From positions 1 to 43,949 of the forward strand of contig CAZIAZ010000025.1 of NCBI GenBank assembly GCA_964536835.1: 43,949 nt of DNA. The letters are read 5' to 3'. Numbering within the stretch: position 1 is the first letter of the stretch; each line of letters opens with the position of its first letter. Below, in pieces: positions 34,088 through 43,811 of this stretch. The stretch is from DAONFI01 sp035403485 (GTDB taxonomy: Bacteria > Planctomycetota > Phycisphaerae > SM23-33). The notes beneath the pieces were generated by a model. That model made no database searches and had not been told where the DNA came from. It saw only the letters and a program-made list of their open reading frames with translations. The position numbers were made by a program, and so were the translations under genes.

Positions 34088-34444
34088 CAATTTTCCAATA
34101 AGTCAAGCCGCCATAAATTCATCCATGTAAAATTTCTCCAATGTGTCGCATTGACCATTCGCTTATGTTTCATGCAATTTTCAGTAAATCGGTTTGCCGG
34201 TAAAAATTTGCCGGCTATACACTGTATGCTGCGTTGCAGTACCGTTTTGCAAGCCTCTAAACTGCCAGGCCTGCGAATTTATGAAGTTATGGTTGACGTT
34301 CGTATTTTTGAAAATGCTCCATGAATCTGGAATCATGTCATATGTCATGGAATTGTTGGAAGTTACGGGACGTAAGCGTTTTCTTCCCGAACAATAAAAA
34401 TCTTGCTTTCCACATATCCTGAAGGTATTTATGAGGCTAATATT
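34088..34444. other. divergent intergenic region, no gene seen
   Basis: Separates the glycyl radical cluster (left) from the antiporter (right). The open frames crossing it are antisense shadows of the antiporter gene. I see no RNA gene. A pair of TTTGCCGG words at 34189-34212 has no evident meaning. Confidence 0.4.
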
Positions 34445-35749
34445 ATGGATGTATATCAGATAATCGCGATTGTAGTTGTGCTTACAGCCGTGCTGAATCA
34501 CGTCAATCGGCGGGTTTTGAAGTTGCACCCGACGATAGGCATGATGTTGGCTGGCGCTCTGGTGGCTGTTGCGGTTGCCGTCGTGGGTCAATTCAGACAT
34601 CCTTTGGCGGTAAACGTCAGACACTGGGTGCGTGAACTGAATTTTAATGAACTGGTACTTCAAGGCATTTTGGGATTTCTGCTTTTTGCCGGTTCGCTGA
34701 AAATAAATCTTTCGCGGCTGCTTAAACGAATCTGGCCCATAGGAATTTTTGCCGTCGGGGGTGTTGTTTTTTCGGCGTTCATCATCGCCTGGATACTTAA
34801 TGCGGTTTCGCAATGCTGTAATCTGGGGTTATCGTTCATGGACTGCCTGCTCTTCGGCGCGATAATATCGCCGACAGATCCCATCGCCGTATTGTCCATA
34901 TTGAAACAGGTCGGCGCGCCGCAGAATCTGGAGATGGATATCGAAGGCGAGTCGCTTTTTAACGACGGCATCGGCGTGGTGATGTTCCTTGTAGTTGTCC
35001 GTGTAATGACGTCCAGTAAAGGTGTGAGTGTCGGCAATGTACTTGGACTTTTCGGGCTGGAGGCTGTAGGCGGGATATTGTTGGGATGGCTGTATGGCGT
35101 TATCGCGTCGCGGATGATACGCAATAATGACGATGTCCGTACGCAGATTCTCCTTACGCTCAGCATAGCTACCGGCGGTTATCAGTTTGCCGACGTAATA
35201 CACGCATCGGGGCCGCTAGCGATGGTTGTTGCAGGCATAGTCGTCGGTAATGACAAAGGCTGCATGAGGTGTGAAGTACGCAGTCACCTTGACAATTTCT
35301 GGGATGTTGTCGATGAAGTCGGCAACGCGATACTTTTCATGCTCGTCGGCCTTGAAATGCTCCTGGTTGCGAATGAAGCGCTGCCGGAATGGCGAATATG
35401 TCTGCTGGCGGCAGCTGTTACCGTGCCTGCCGTACTGGTTTCACGATATTTTTCCGTTTTGATTCCGTATCTGGGGCTGAAATGGAAATTCCCGTTTTCA
35501 CGGGGAACGTTGGCTATCATGACGTGGGGCGGCTTGCGCGGCGGTTTGCCGTTGGCTATGGCGTTGTGCATTCCGACGACAGAACTGCAGATTAGCAGGT
35601 ATCACATCACTCATGCAGAAACGCTCGACAGAGCCATGCTGCTCATGATGACTTATTCCGTCGTTATATTTTCAATACTTGTCCAGGGGTTGACAATCAA
35701 GCCGTTGGTGAGATTTTTTAAAAATCCGGCAGCCGACGACTGTGAATGA
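34445..35749 (+). CDS. CPA1-type cation/proton antiporter (NhaP-like)
   Basis: A 434-residue, about 12-helix membrane protein exchanging Na+ or K+ for protons. The core helices carry ISPTDPIAVLSI (about 140-151) and EGESLFNDGIG (about 168-178), the ion-binding signature of the CPA1/NHE family. GGLRGGLPLAMAL near the end is also typical. There is no long cytoplasmic TrkA tail. The ATG at 34445 has GAGG 8 nt upstream; the longer frame starts with an unsupported TTG at 34403. It is a single-gene unit. Confidence 0.92.
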   Translation: MDVYQIIAIVVVLTAVLNHVNRRVLKLHPTIGMMLAGALVAVAVAVVGQFRHPLAVNVRHWVRELNFNELVLQGILGFLLFAGSLKINLSRLLKRIWPIGIFAVGGVVFSAFIIAWILNAVSQCCNLGLSFMDCLLFGAIISPTDPIAVLSILKQVGAPQNLEMDIEGESLFNDGIGVVMFLVVVRVMTSSKGVSVGNVLGLFGLEAVGGILLGWLYGVIASRMIRNNDDVRTQILLTLSIATGGYQFADVIHASGPLAMVVAGIVVGNDKGCMRCEVRSHLDNFWDVVDEVGNAILFMLVGLEMLLVANEALPEWRICLLAAAVTVPAVLVSRYFSVLIPYLGLKWKFPFSRGTLAIMTWGGLRGGLPLAMALCIPTTELQISRYHITHAETLDRAMLLMMTYSVVIFSILVQGLTIKPLVRFFKNPAADDCE

Positions 35750-35971
35750 GTCATTAACGCATGCAGCCAAAATAATCTTTATAGCCTTTCAAGAATAGTA
35801 TTTATTCGTTGAGAGGCGGTTTTCGGCCGTGCTTGTTCATCATTCAGGGGACGTTTTTGGAAAAATGTACACACTTTCTTCAATAACTCTGAAAAATATA
35901 CTTACAGATGCCTAGAATTTCAAAAAGGAATTGGCCATTGCGGCTATAATTCGTTTTAAAAGGAGATTGAC

Positions 35972-37627
35972 ATGGATATGTTCTGTTTCCAATGTGAGCA
36001 GACTGCCGGCGGCAGGGGGTGTACGAAACATGGCGTTTGTGGGAAAGACCCTGCGGTTGCGGCGTTGCAGGATTTGCTGGTGTATGCCGCCAAGGCTATC
36101 GCAATGTACGCACGACGTGCGCGTGACCTCGGTGCGTCGAGTCACGATGTGAATATATTTACGCTGGAAGCGCTTTTTACGACTGTGACCAATGTTAACT
36201 TTGATGCACGATGCCTTGTTACGCGGCTCAAGAAAGCCGGAGAAATTCTGCAAAAGGCAAAAAGTCTCTATGAATACGCAGCCGATAAGGCTGGCGTAAC
36301 GCCGGAGAATCTGGACGACGAAATCGCATTTGACCCAAGCGACGACCTTGAAGATATGATTGAGCAGAGCCGGCGAATAGGCATCGAGTCTCGACGGACG
36401 TTTATCAACAATGATGACATATTGGGATTGCAGGAGCTTCTGACGTACGGCTTGAAGGGGATGGCCGCATATGCCGACCACGCCATGATTCTCGGCATGG
36501 AAGACCAGAGTGTATATGCGTTTATACATGAAGCGCTGGATTTTCTGACCGGCCCCAAAAATAAGAATGTCAACGAGCTTGTAAATATGTGTCTGCGGTG
36601 CGGCGAAATGAATCTGAAAACAATGGCTCTTCTTGATGCTGCCAATACCGAGGCATACGGCCATCCTGAGCCGACTCAGGTCCGTATCACGCCCGTCAAA
36701 GGTAAAGCAATTCTTGTATCCGGCCACGATTTGAAAGATTTGGCCATGCTGCTCGACCAGACGCAGGATACGGGCATAAAAGTTTATACCCACGGCGAAA
36801 TGCTGCCGTGCCACGGATATCCGCTGCTGAATCAGTATCCGCACCTGGTTGGCAATTACGGCGGAGCGTGGCAGGACCAGCAGAAGGAGTTTGCCGAATT
36901 TCCTGGCGCTATTCTGATGACTACGAATTGCATTCAGCGGCCGGCTGAGTGTTATAAAGACCGCATATTCACGACTGGCCTTGTCGCATGGCCGGGAGTC
37001 AAGCACATAAACAACAGCGATTTTACGCCGGTTATAGAGGCTGCACTTGCGGCGGAAGGTTTTGTGGAAGATGCTCCGGAAAAATCAATAATGGTAGGAT
37101 TCGGACACGCCGCGGTCATGAAGCTTGCACCCATGCTTATAGAGGCGGTCAAGAGCGGCGGGATTCGTCACTTCTTCCTCATCGGCGGATGCGATGGCGC
37201 AAAATCCGGCAGAAATTATTATACCGAATTTGCCTTGGCTGTCCCGAACGACTGCGTGATAATGACGCTGGCGTGCGGGAAGTATCGTTTCAACAAGTTG
37301 GATTTCGGGACTATCGGAGGCATTCCGAGGCTGCTCGACATAGGCCAGTGCAATGACGCATACTCGGCTATCCGGATAGCCGGCGCGCTGGCCGAGGCGT
37401 TCAACTGCGATGTCAATAAACTGCCGCTGTCTATCATACTTAGCTGGTATGAACAGAAAGCCGTCGGCATACTGCTCACTCTACTGCATCTGGGCATAAA
37501 AAACATCAGACTCGGGCCATCCTTGCCGGCATGCGTCACGCCGAATGTTTTTAAAGTGCTTACGGAAAAATTCAATATCATGCCCATATCCACGCCGCAA
37601 AAAGACATCAGGGCAATACTTGGATAG
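35972..37627 (+). CDS. hcp: hybrid-cluster protein (hydroxylamine reductase, Hcp)
   Basis: Iron-sulfur/oxo-cluster enzyme that reduces hydroxylamine and has been shown in E. coli to act on nitric oxide; it protects anaerobes from nitrosative stress. The 551 residues start with four Cys spaced CX2CX8CX5C (C5, C8, C17, C23) for the [4Fe-4S] cluster. Hybrid-cluster ligands follow in THGEMLPCHGYP, NCIQRP, GGCDGAKSGRN and ACGKYRF. AAGGAG lies 8 nt before the ATG. No hcr reductase or NsrR/HcpR box was recognised nearby, so the electron donor must be elsewhere. Confidence 0.96.
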   Translation: MDMFCFQCEQTAGGRGCTKHGVCGKDPAVAALQDLLVYAAKAIAMYARRARDLGASSHDVNIFTLEALFTTVTNVNFDARCLVTRLKKAGEILQKAKSLYEYAADKAGVTPENLDDEIAFDPSDDLEDMIEQSRRIGIESRRTFINNDDILGLQELLTYGLKGMAAYADHAMILGMEDQSVYAFIHEALDFLTGPKNKNVNELVNMCLRCGEMNLKTMALLDAANTEAYGHPEPTQVRITPVKGKAILVSGHDLKDLAMLLDQTQDTGIKVYTHGEMLPCHGYPLLNQYPHLVGNYGGAWQDQQKEFAEFPGAILMTTNCIQRPAECYKDRIFTTGLVAWPGVKHINNSDFTPVIEAALAAEGFVEDAPEKSIMVGFGHAAVMKLAPMLIEAVKSGGIRHFFLIGGCDGAKSGRNYYTEFALAVPNDCVIMTLACGKYRFNKLDFGTIGGIPRLLDIGQCNDAYSAIRIAGALAEAFNCDVNKLPLSIILSWYEQKAVGILLTLLHLGIKNIRLGPSLPACVTPNVFKVLTEKFNIMPISTPQKDIRAILG

Positions 37628-37697
37628 AGAAGGCCTCAATGAAATAAAGCAGGGCGGCAGGGACGTTGGCTCACCTTGCGTATTTTCAGAAATTCAG

Positions 37698-39236
37698 TTA
37701 TTTTGCCGGTGCGGTAGTCGGTTGAGACAGCGGCTGAGTTGCAGGTGCGGAGGTTGTCACGGACGCAGGCTTGCAAGTGGCTGTAGGAATAGCTTGGTTT
37801 TGGCTACGCTGCTGAATTGTAATTGTCATCATTATCGGATTGGCATCTATTGCATTGGTAACGGATGAATCGGCTAAGTTGCTTTCAGCCAATTTCCCCC
37901 TCATGCGTTCGCCGTCATTTTCCCGAACTGCCAGTCCTGAATTCTTAATAGACGGGAGGATGTTCTGTGCGTTTGGGAAATTTTGGGCAAGGTCGGCATT
38001 AATCTGGCAGGCCTGCGTTTCCGATGTCTTTATATGGTATTCCAATTTTACAGGCTCTTTATCAGCCCATGTCGCCAGCGATTGAATATTCTGATTCAAT
38101 TCGCTTTTACGTGCATCAACTACGGCGGCTTCATGAAATTTTTGCGACGAAACAATCTGAATTCTGTTTGATTTCATATAGTTTTCGAGCTTCATCTGCG
38201 TCTGACCGACGTTGGTTGTTTCGATGATAATGTTTTGGGTGTGTCGGCTGTCGGGCATATCCTGAGTCGTTTTACCGATAGCGACAGATTTGGCTAACGC
38301 AGCGCGAGACGATATCGTCTTTGCCTTACCTGACGCGTCGCCTTTATAAAAACTCATGCCGTTTACTTTTTTCGGCGTTCCGGCGGCAGCTATTTCGCCG
38401 ACCGGTCTGGGGGTTTTCAATACAGGGGGTGTTATTGCAGGTTGAGGAAGGGTTGGGGAAGCTTCTTCAGTTTTTTTTGCATGTTGCTCCCATGCAGAGT
38501 CGTAATTTTCCCGAGACTTGTAATCGTTCATCGCGAGTGACGGCTCAGGTTCGATAACAGGTTTTATATCCGCTACGGCAGTCCTGGAGTCTGATTCCTT
38601 GGTTCGGATTTTATCTTCAAGAGCAGCTATGGTTATTTTTGTTTGCGAACCAGGGCCGGCGATTCTGGAATCGGAGATGCCCTTAGCCGCGGCGACGGAT
38701 GTCGATTTCAATTTTTGAGTACAAACAGGAACGACTTTTACCATTTTCGGAGAGATAGCTTTTTCGTAGGCTGTTGCTTCGTCGCGTTTTAATTTTTCTT
38801 GGTCAAAGATTTGTTTCGCCGAATTTTCCGTCGGGGAGGCCTTGCCGATAGCTACTGCTGGTTTCATTTCCTGTGATTTTGAAAGCGTATTTATTAGATA
38901 CAGTCCCATGCCTACAGCCAGCAGCACAACGGCAGCCGCGGCAAAAACCTGCACGTGAAAAATTTTCTCGAATGTGCCGCTACGCCGGGGTGTTTCTGCA
39001 TCGCGAAAGATATGATGTTCCGTTGCGTGCATGATACGTTCCGTCATATCCGGCGGAGCGGTAATGCTGCCAAGAGAACCTATAGTCGCTCTGGTGGCTT
39101 GCAATTCGGCATATTCGGCGGCTAACTGCGAATCCGCGGCGAGAGCGGCAGCGACCTCGTCAGCCTGCTGCGGCGTCAGTTCTCCATCGAGATATTCGTT
39201 AAGAATCGTCCTGATTTTTTCACGTTCAATATTCAT
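37698..39236 (-). CDS. membrane anti-sigma-like protein partner of the ECF sigma factor
   Basis: A 512-residue one-helix membrane protein. The N-terminal cytoplasmic part (LNEYLDGELTPQQADEVAAAL, about 12-32) resembles anti-sigma N-domains, but the HX3CX2C zinc motif is absent. One transmembrane helix lies at about 95-117, followed by about 390 extracytoplasmic residues, Ser/Thr/Gln/Ala-rich and without a known domain, ending in a Thr/Pro/Gln-rich tail. It overlaps the sigma gene by 4 nt (ATGA), which argues for a sigma/anti-sigma pair. The function is inferred mainly from this arrangement. Confidence 0.72.
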   Translation of the reverse strand: MNIEREKIRTILNEYLDGELTPQQADEVAAALAADSQLAAEYAELQATRATIGSLGSITAPPDMTERIMHATEHHIFRDAETPRRSGTFEKIFHVQVFAAAAVVLLAVGMGLYLINTLSKSQEMKPAVAIGKASPTENSAKQIFDQEKLKRDEATAYEKAISPKMVKVVPVCTQKLKSTSVAAAKGISDSRIAGPGSQTKITIAALEDKIRTKESDSRTAVADIKPVIEPEPSLAMNDYKSRENYDSAWEQHAKKTEEASPTLPQPAITPPVLKTPRPVGEIAAAGTPKKVNGMSFYKGDASGKAKTISSRAALAKSVAIGKTTQDMPDSRHTQNIIIETTNVGQTQMKLENYMKSNRIQIVSSQKFHEAAVVDARKSELNQNIQSLATWADKEPVKLEYHIKTSETQACQINADLAQNFPNAQNILPSIKNSGLAVRENDGERMRGKLAESNLADSSVTNAIDANPIMMTITIQQRSQNQAIPTATCKPASVTTSAPATQPLSQPTTAPAK

Positions 39237-39868
39237 GAGTCATTCCGCACAACGTCAACAAGCAGGTTTCGCAACATCAGCCGCGCACGGCTGATGCGGC
39301 TCTTGACAGTACCCACAGGTATGCCCAAAACCTGCGATATTTCATTATAGTTCATGTTTTCCATGTCGCGCATTACTACGACTGTCCGAAAATCCATATC
39401 AAGCTTCGACAAGGCATTTCTGACTGCGATAATATTTTCATTTTCAATCATCGGCCTGTCAGGCTGCGGCTGTTTTTTATTGGGCAAATCGCCTGGCGGG
39501 TCGTCGTCTTTGCCGGCGAATATCGAAAAAAAACTGACACGTTTTTTCTGGCGTCGGTGCGTAAGAGCCTCATTTGTCGCAATCCTGAACAGCCATGTAT
39601 AAAAACTGCTTTTTTGCCTGAATGTGCCGAGTTTTTCAAACGCCTTCAGGAATACTTCCTGCGTTACCTCTTCGGCGTCGGCATAACTGCCGAGCAGTCC
39701 AAACGCCATGCGGAAAATTCTGTCCTGGTATCGCCTGACCAGAACTTCAAACGCCGCAGACTCTCCTTCACAGCATCGCCGGATTATGGCGGCTTCGTCG
39801 GCGAAGTCGTGGGAAGCTTTGTGCTTTTCCAACGGCTGTTCTTTAATATTTGACTGCGTTTCGCTCAA
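39233..39868 (-). CDS. ECF RNA polymerase sigma factor (RpoE-like)
   Basis: A sigma-70 family factor of about 211 residues. Region 2 has YQDRIFRMAFGLLGSYADAEEVTQEVFLKAF and SSFYTWLFRIATNEALTHRR; region 4 has NYNEISQVLGIPVGTVKSRISRAR. The 50 residues between the two are charged. There is no ATG: the frame can start with TTG at 39880 or, better, TTG at 39868, which has GGGGA 5 nt upstream. It is co-transcribed with the membrane anti-sigma-like gene that follows with an ATGA overlap; it probably answers an envelope signal. Confidence 0.9.
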   Translation of the reverse strand: MSETQSNIKEQPLEKHKASHDFADEAAIIRRCCEGESAAFEVLVRRYQDRIFRMAFGLLGSYADAEEVTQEVFLKAFEKLGTFRQKSSFYTWLFRIATNEALTHRRQKKRVSFFSIFAGKDDDPPGDLPNKKQPQPDRPMIENENIIAVRNALSKLDMDFRTVVVMRDMENMNYNEISQVLGIPVGTVKSRISRARLMLRNLLVDVVRNDS

Positions 39869-40132
39869 AAAGTTCCCCAAAATGATAGAAAGGACAACTT
39901 TTTATGACAATATCTCGTTTATTCAGCCGACATAAACGCACGACAAGCGTTTGATTAATGCCGGCCGTTTTGTAAAACATCTAACAGGTTTATTTTAATG
40001 ACTCTCTGCCGAAGATACAATATAAACATGCTAATCTGTATGGTGCTTAAAAATGATGATATGCCTGGATAATGATGTGGTACTGCCGTGGAAATATAGT
40101 ATAATAAGGAGTTGAAATACTTCGATGAATTC

Positions 40133-40478
40133 GGGGGCGAATTGGATTCGACCGGATGGGTTGAGGTATCGGTTGCGTGTCGAGGTTCCAGGTGGCCTCG
40201 TTAATCCCTGGAAAACTTTAGTTGCCAAACCGCAACTTAGAATGGCCGCTTAATTAAGCTGGCCCCCGTTTCAGCTGCCGCCTGAGCGGCTGATTCCGGT
40301 GAAACATTCGGGCTTACCGCAGAGAGTGGCCGGGTTACTTTGCGGGACATTTATCCGGCTGGCTCTGACGGATGTTTGCCGGCCTGCTGCCGCGGAGCGA
40401 GATTCAACTGACCGGCTACACACGTAGATGCCGATATTGAAACATCACGGGACGCGGGTTCGATTCCCGCCGCCTCCA
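40133..40478 (+). ncRNA. ssrA: transfer-messenger RNA (tmRNA)
   Basis: The 346-nt RNA rescues stalled ribosomes. The 5' end GGGGGCG pairs with CGCCTCC at 40471-40477 (one G-U); the T arm GCGGG-TTCGATT-CCCGC precedes it, and the discriminator A is at 40478 with no encoded CCA. The tag frame runs 40224-40253: A K P Q L R M A A then TAA, ending in the hydrophobic-Ala-Ala degron recognised by ClpXP-type proteases. AGTTGCC before the resume codon fits the usual context. A perfect TATAAT lies at 40100-40105, 28 nt upstream, without a good -35. Pseudoknot-like GC-rich stems fill the rest. Confidence 0.95.
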
Positions 40479-40608
40479 TTTTGCTGGGTTATGCCGTTCA
40501 ATTGGGCGGTTTATTTCGAAAATGTAATGTATATGCTGTCCGTCTCAGAAAGTTCGAATAAATAATAAAATAAATCTTATTAACCGCGACAGCTTTTACT
40601 ATTGCCTT

Positions 40609-40767
40609 AGAGCGTCTAACAAAATGATATTGCATTCGGCTTGTTGGTTGAATGTCTGGCGGCGTCAGGCTGCATCGCAAGCCCTATAAGGCTATCTGCT
40701 TCGCCTTCCTTGCCAGCCAATCAACCAACTACGCCTCGGTGCGACATCTCATTTTGTTAGAAGCTCT
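40609..40767 (-). mobile_element. 159-bp near-palindromic MITE-like element, copy 2 (inverted)
   Basis: Reverse complement of the element at 26705-26863, one mismatch. Terminal repeats AGAGCGTCTAACAAAATGA and its near-mirror are intact. On the plus strand both copies are nevertheless preceded by GCCTT(T) and followed by TAATATCTT, so the core is inverted relative to shared flanks. The element lies 130 nt after ssrA. Confidence 0.8.
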
Positions 40768-40936
40768 TAATATCTTCGCTATAATCACCTTGTAAATGTC
40801 TGGTATAAATGTATAATTTAGACGTCGGGATTTAGGTTAGTTACCTGTTTGCGATAGGGCGATAGTTTTATCAAACTCTATTTTCTTGGGTAATTCATGA
40901 CAATGTGTATTCCGACGTGATATTTTTATTATGGAA

Positions 40937-40961
40937 TCGCAGGGCTGAATAATACCTGCGA
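40937..40961 (+). promoter_or_regulatory. hairpin in the leader of the DEAD-box helicase gene
   Basis: Perfect 7-bp arms TCGCAGG/CCTGCGA with an 11-nt loop, 28 nt before the helicase start codon. A weak T-tract (GTGTTTTTGG) follows. It may modulate translation or cause partial termination, as described for other helicase leaders; unproven. Confidence 0.35.
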
Positions 40962-40988
40962 AACCGTGTTTTTGGACTTTTGTAAAAT

Positions 40989-42227
40989 ATGCCATTCAGT
41001 ACTCTTGGACTTAACGAGCCGATTCTTTCTGTTATTGAAGCGGAAGGTTATATACAGCCTACAGCCATTCAAACTCAGGCTATTCCTCAAATTTTGAAGG
41101 GAAGAGATATTATAGGCTGTTCCCAAACTGGCACGGGTAAGACGGCTGCATTTTCTCTGCCGATGTTGCAAAAACTCGCCGAACATGTTCTGCCGCAAAA
41201 AAATCAATCTTCTGACCGTGCCAGGCCTGTACGTGCGTTGATTCTTTCGCCGACACGTGAACTTGCCGCGCAGATAGGAGAATGTCTCACTATCTATAGT
41301 CGCGGGCTTGGACTCAAACATGTGGTAATATTCGGCGGCGTACGGCAGAGCGGCCAAACCAAAAAATTGCGTAGCGGCGTGGACATAATAGTGGCTACGC
41401 CAGGCAGGCTGATGGATCTGCTCATACAGGGCCATGTCAAGCTCAACGATATTGAAATGTTCGTCCTCGACGAAGCCGATCGTATGCTCGATATGGGTTT
41501 CATTGACGATATTTGGGAAATTCTGTCGTATCTGCCCGAACATCGTCAGTCGTTGATGTTTTCGGCTACTATGCCGCCCAAAATTAGCATGTTGGCCAAA
41601 TCCCTGCTACACGACCCTGTTGAAATTCATATAGCTCCGGAAATGCCGGCTGCTGATACGATAGAACAGCGTTTATATTTCGTGGAATGGGCATATAAGA
41701 GCAAATTGCTGGTGCATCTGCTGGCTAGTGAGAAAATCACGCGGGTGCTTATTTTCACGCAGACCAAACGCCGCGCCGATGTCTTGTTGCAGGTATTGCT
41801 CAATGAAGGTTTGCGTGCGGATGTGATTCATTCCGATAGGCTGCAGCGTGAACGCAAGCAGGTTATGGATGAATTTCGCAGCGGAAAAACGCCGATTCTC
41901 GTCGCCAGCGATATTGCCGCAAGGGGCATTGACGTCGATGATATTTCGCACGTCATAAACTATGAATTGCCTCGCGACCCGGAAGTGTATATTCATCGTA
42001 TAGGCCGTACCGGCAGGGCGGGTGAAACCGGAGTGGCAATATCATTCTGCGATATAGAAGAACGGCTGATGCTTGATGAAATCCAGAAACTTATAGGCCA
42101 TAATATTCCTGTAATAGAGAATCATCCCTATCCATCTCATGTGCCGCTGAAAAGGGAAGAAGAACCCAAGCCGTTGGCTACCGGCATTCACAGTAACCGT
42201 CGGCCCGGCCGTCGACGCAGATTCTAG
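40989..42227 (+). CDS. DEAD-box ATP-dependent RNA helicase (RhlE-like)
   Basis: A 412-residue helicase remodelling RNA, for example in ribosome assembly or mRNA decay. All motifs are present: Q motif GYIQPTAIQTQAIP, Walker A SQTGTGKTAAF, PTRELAAQI, ATPGRL, DEADRMLDMGF, FSATMP, IFTQTKR, ASDIAARGIDVDDISHVINYELP and YIHRIGRTGRAGE. The C-terminal tail is short and basic (RRPGRRRRF), typical of the RhlE group. The ribosome site is poor (no clear SD), and a hairpin lies in the leader. Confidence 0.95.
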   Translation: MPFSTLGLNEPILSVIEAEGYIQPTAIQTQAIPQILKGRDIIGCSQTGTGKTAAFSLPMLQKLAEHVLPQKNQSSDRARPVRALILSPTRELAAQIGECLTIYSRGLGLKHVVIFGGVRQSGQTKKLRSGVDIIVATPGRLMDLLIQGHVKLNDIEMFVLDEADRMLDMGFIDDIWEILSYLPEHRQSLMFSATMPPKISMLAKSLLHDPVEIHIAPEMPAADTIEQRLYFVEWAYKSKLLVHLLASEKITRVLIFTQTKRRADVLLQVLLNEGLRADVIHSDRLQRERKQVMDEFRSGKTPILVASDIAARGIDVDDISHVINYELPRDPEVYIHRIGRTGRAGETGVAISFCDIEERLMLDEIQKLIGHNIPVIENHPYPSHVPLKREEEPKPLATGIHSNRRPGRRRRF

Positions 42228-42278
42228 TACTCTGTCCAGGCTAGGTTGTTTGGTATAATCTTTTCAGTTTGATTCTGG

Positions 42279-43811
42279 CTATTCGAGTTTATTGATATTT
42301 TCTCCGTCGGCTATGCTGGCCGGTTCCGGTGGAACATAGTTCTTTAAGCCGCCCAAAGAGAGAAAACCACGATAAAGATATATACCAGCTATCAAGGCCA
42401 ATACGGTAAACAAACAACCCACGCCAAATGTATATTGATATTGATGATCTACTATATCAAGAAATTTACCGAAAATCGCAGCAAAAACTATCGTCAATAT
42501 GCTGGCTACCATACCACCGGCGGAAACCATCTGCGTAAACCGTGACTTCGGAAGCAATCTTGTGGGTAGTCCCGACGCACATGTACCATATGTGCCGGCA
42601 CATATGCCCTGAATCGTAAAGATAATTGCAAAAGCGGTCGGACTCACAATGAAAAAGAATCCACAAAATGTTATCAAAACGTGTAAAAATAAAGCTAACA
42701 GAGTCATACGTAACGGATGAAATTTATCAACCATTATTCCAAGCGGGTACGACAACACTAGCGAACCGATGTATGTGAACACTAGGCAAAGGCCATAATC
42801 ACCTAATGATAAACCAAAACTTCGTGCGGCATATACACTGAAAATGAAAGTCGCCGTCATTGCCAATGCTGACATCGCCTGCATCATATAATACCATACG
42901 TAATATGACGATGAAAAACATTCGTAAAAATACGACTTAACGGATTTGAGCGGATGAACGCCCTTTGAGCCGGACATCGACGGCGGTGCAGGATATCCAC
43001 CCTCCTTGACATTGAAACACATGGACGTAAAACCTACACCGTAAAGAACGCCCAGGCCTAAATATATCGCCATGTAATAATCTTCAGCCTTCCCCATCAA
43101 TACATAGAAAAAGATTATGCCGGCAAGCAGACTGGCGGCACGAAATAATCCGTAAAACCGACCTATTATATTGTGTGGCACGACGTCATTTACCAGCCCG
43201 CCGAATACCGTATTTGCCGTTATTGATGAAATATCAAAAATCGTCCAGAACACCCCAAATGTAGCTATTGCGAATATATCTGCTGTATTTGGACTGGCAC
43301 CAATCAGATTGTGGAACCATTTTCCAATCATAGGACTGAATGCAAAACCGATAACGGCTAACGCTCCTATGGGAGCCATAATGATGAGAAACGGAATACG
43401 TCTGCCCCAGCGTGTTCGGCATCGGTCACTCCAGCAACTTACAGTCGGACCGAGAAATAATGCGATAGCCTGCGGCAAGGAAACGAGCAACAAGCCAACC
43501 ATAAAATCGGATGCCCCATACTTTTTGAGCATTACCTGAGATACCGCACCTATTGCACGATCGCGCATCGACCACACAAAATCGCCTATCAGCAGCCATC
43601 CAAACAGAACTATCAATCCCCGAGTCGTATAACGAAGAGTCCCGACCGTCCAAAATTTACCGCCGGAAGAGCTTTTTGAATAACCCGTCATATTGGCAGC
43701 CAGAGAATTATTGTCAGATGACACATCATCTACTCTTACAGGTACAGCCTGCACACTCGCAATTGTGCCATATTCAACTTCATTACTTTCCTCAATTGAT
43801 TGCAGCGTCAT
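42279..43811 (-). CDS. MFS transporter, sugar-cation symporter (GPH)-like
   Basis: A 510-residue major facilitator with about 12 helices after a polar N-terminal stretch of about 50 residues. The first-loop segment SDRCRTRWGRRIPFLIIMAP matches the motif A of GPH/sucrose-transporter-like permeases, which move sugars with H+ or Na+. The second half carries IMVDKFHPLRMTLL. The substrate is not determinable. It is convergent with the helicase gene; the ATG at 43811 has no clear SD. The remaining 138 bp to the window end hold only its promoter region, with no gene seen. Confidence 0.88.
   Translation of the reverse strand: MTLQSIEESNEVEYGTIASVQAVPVRVDDVSSDNNSLAANMTGYSKSSSGGKFWTVGTLRYTTRGLIVLFGWLLIGDFVWSMRDRAIGAVSQVMLKKYGASDFMVGLLLVSLPQAIALFLGPTVSCWSDRCRTRWGRRIPFLIIMAPIGALAVIGFAFSPMIGKWFHNLIGASPNTADIFAIATFGVFWTIFDISSITANTVFGGLVNDVVPHNIIGRFYGLFRAASLLAGIIFFYVLMGKAEDYYMAIYLGLGVLYGVGFTSMCFNVKEGGYPAPPSMSGSKGVHPLKSVKSYFYECFSSSYYVWYYMMQAMSALAMTATFIFSVYAARSFGLSLGDYGLCLVFTYIGSLVLSYPLGIMVDKFHPLRMTLLALFLHVLITFCGFFFIVSPTAFAIIFTIQGICAGTYGTCASGLPTRLLPKSRFTQMVSAGGMVASILTIVFAAIFGKFLDIVDHQYQYTFGVGCLFTVLALIAGIYLYRGFLSLGGLKNYVPPEPASIADGENINKLE

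Noticed and set aside
35912..37006. 364-codon antisense frame under hcp
   Set aside because: Shadow of hcp; no independent evidence.
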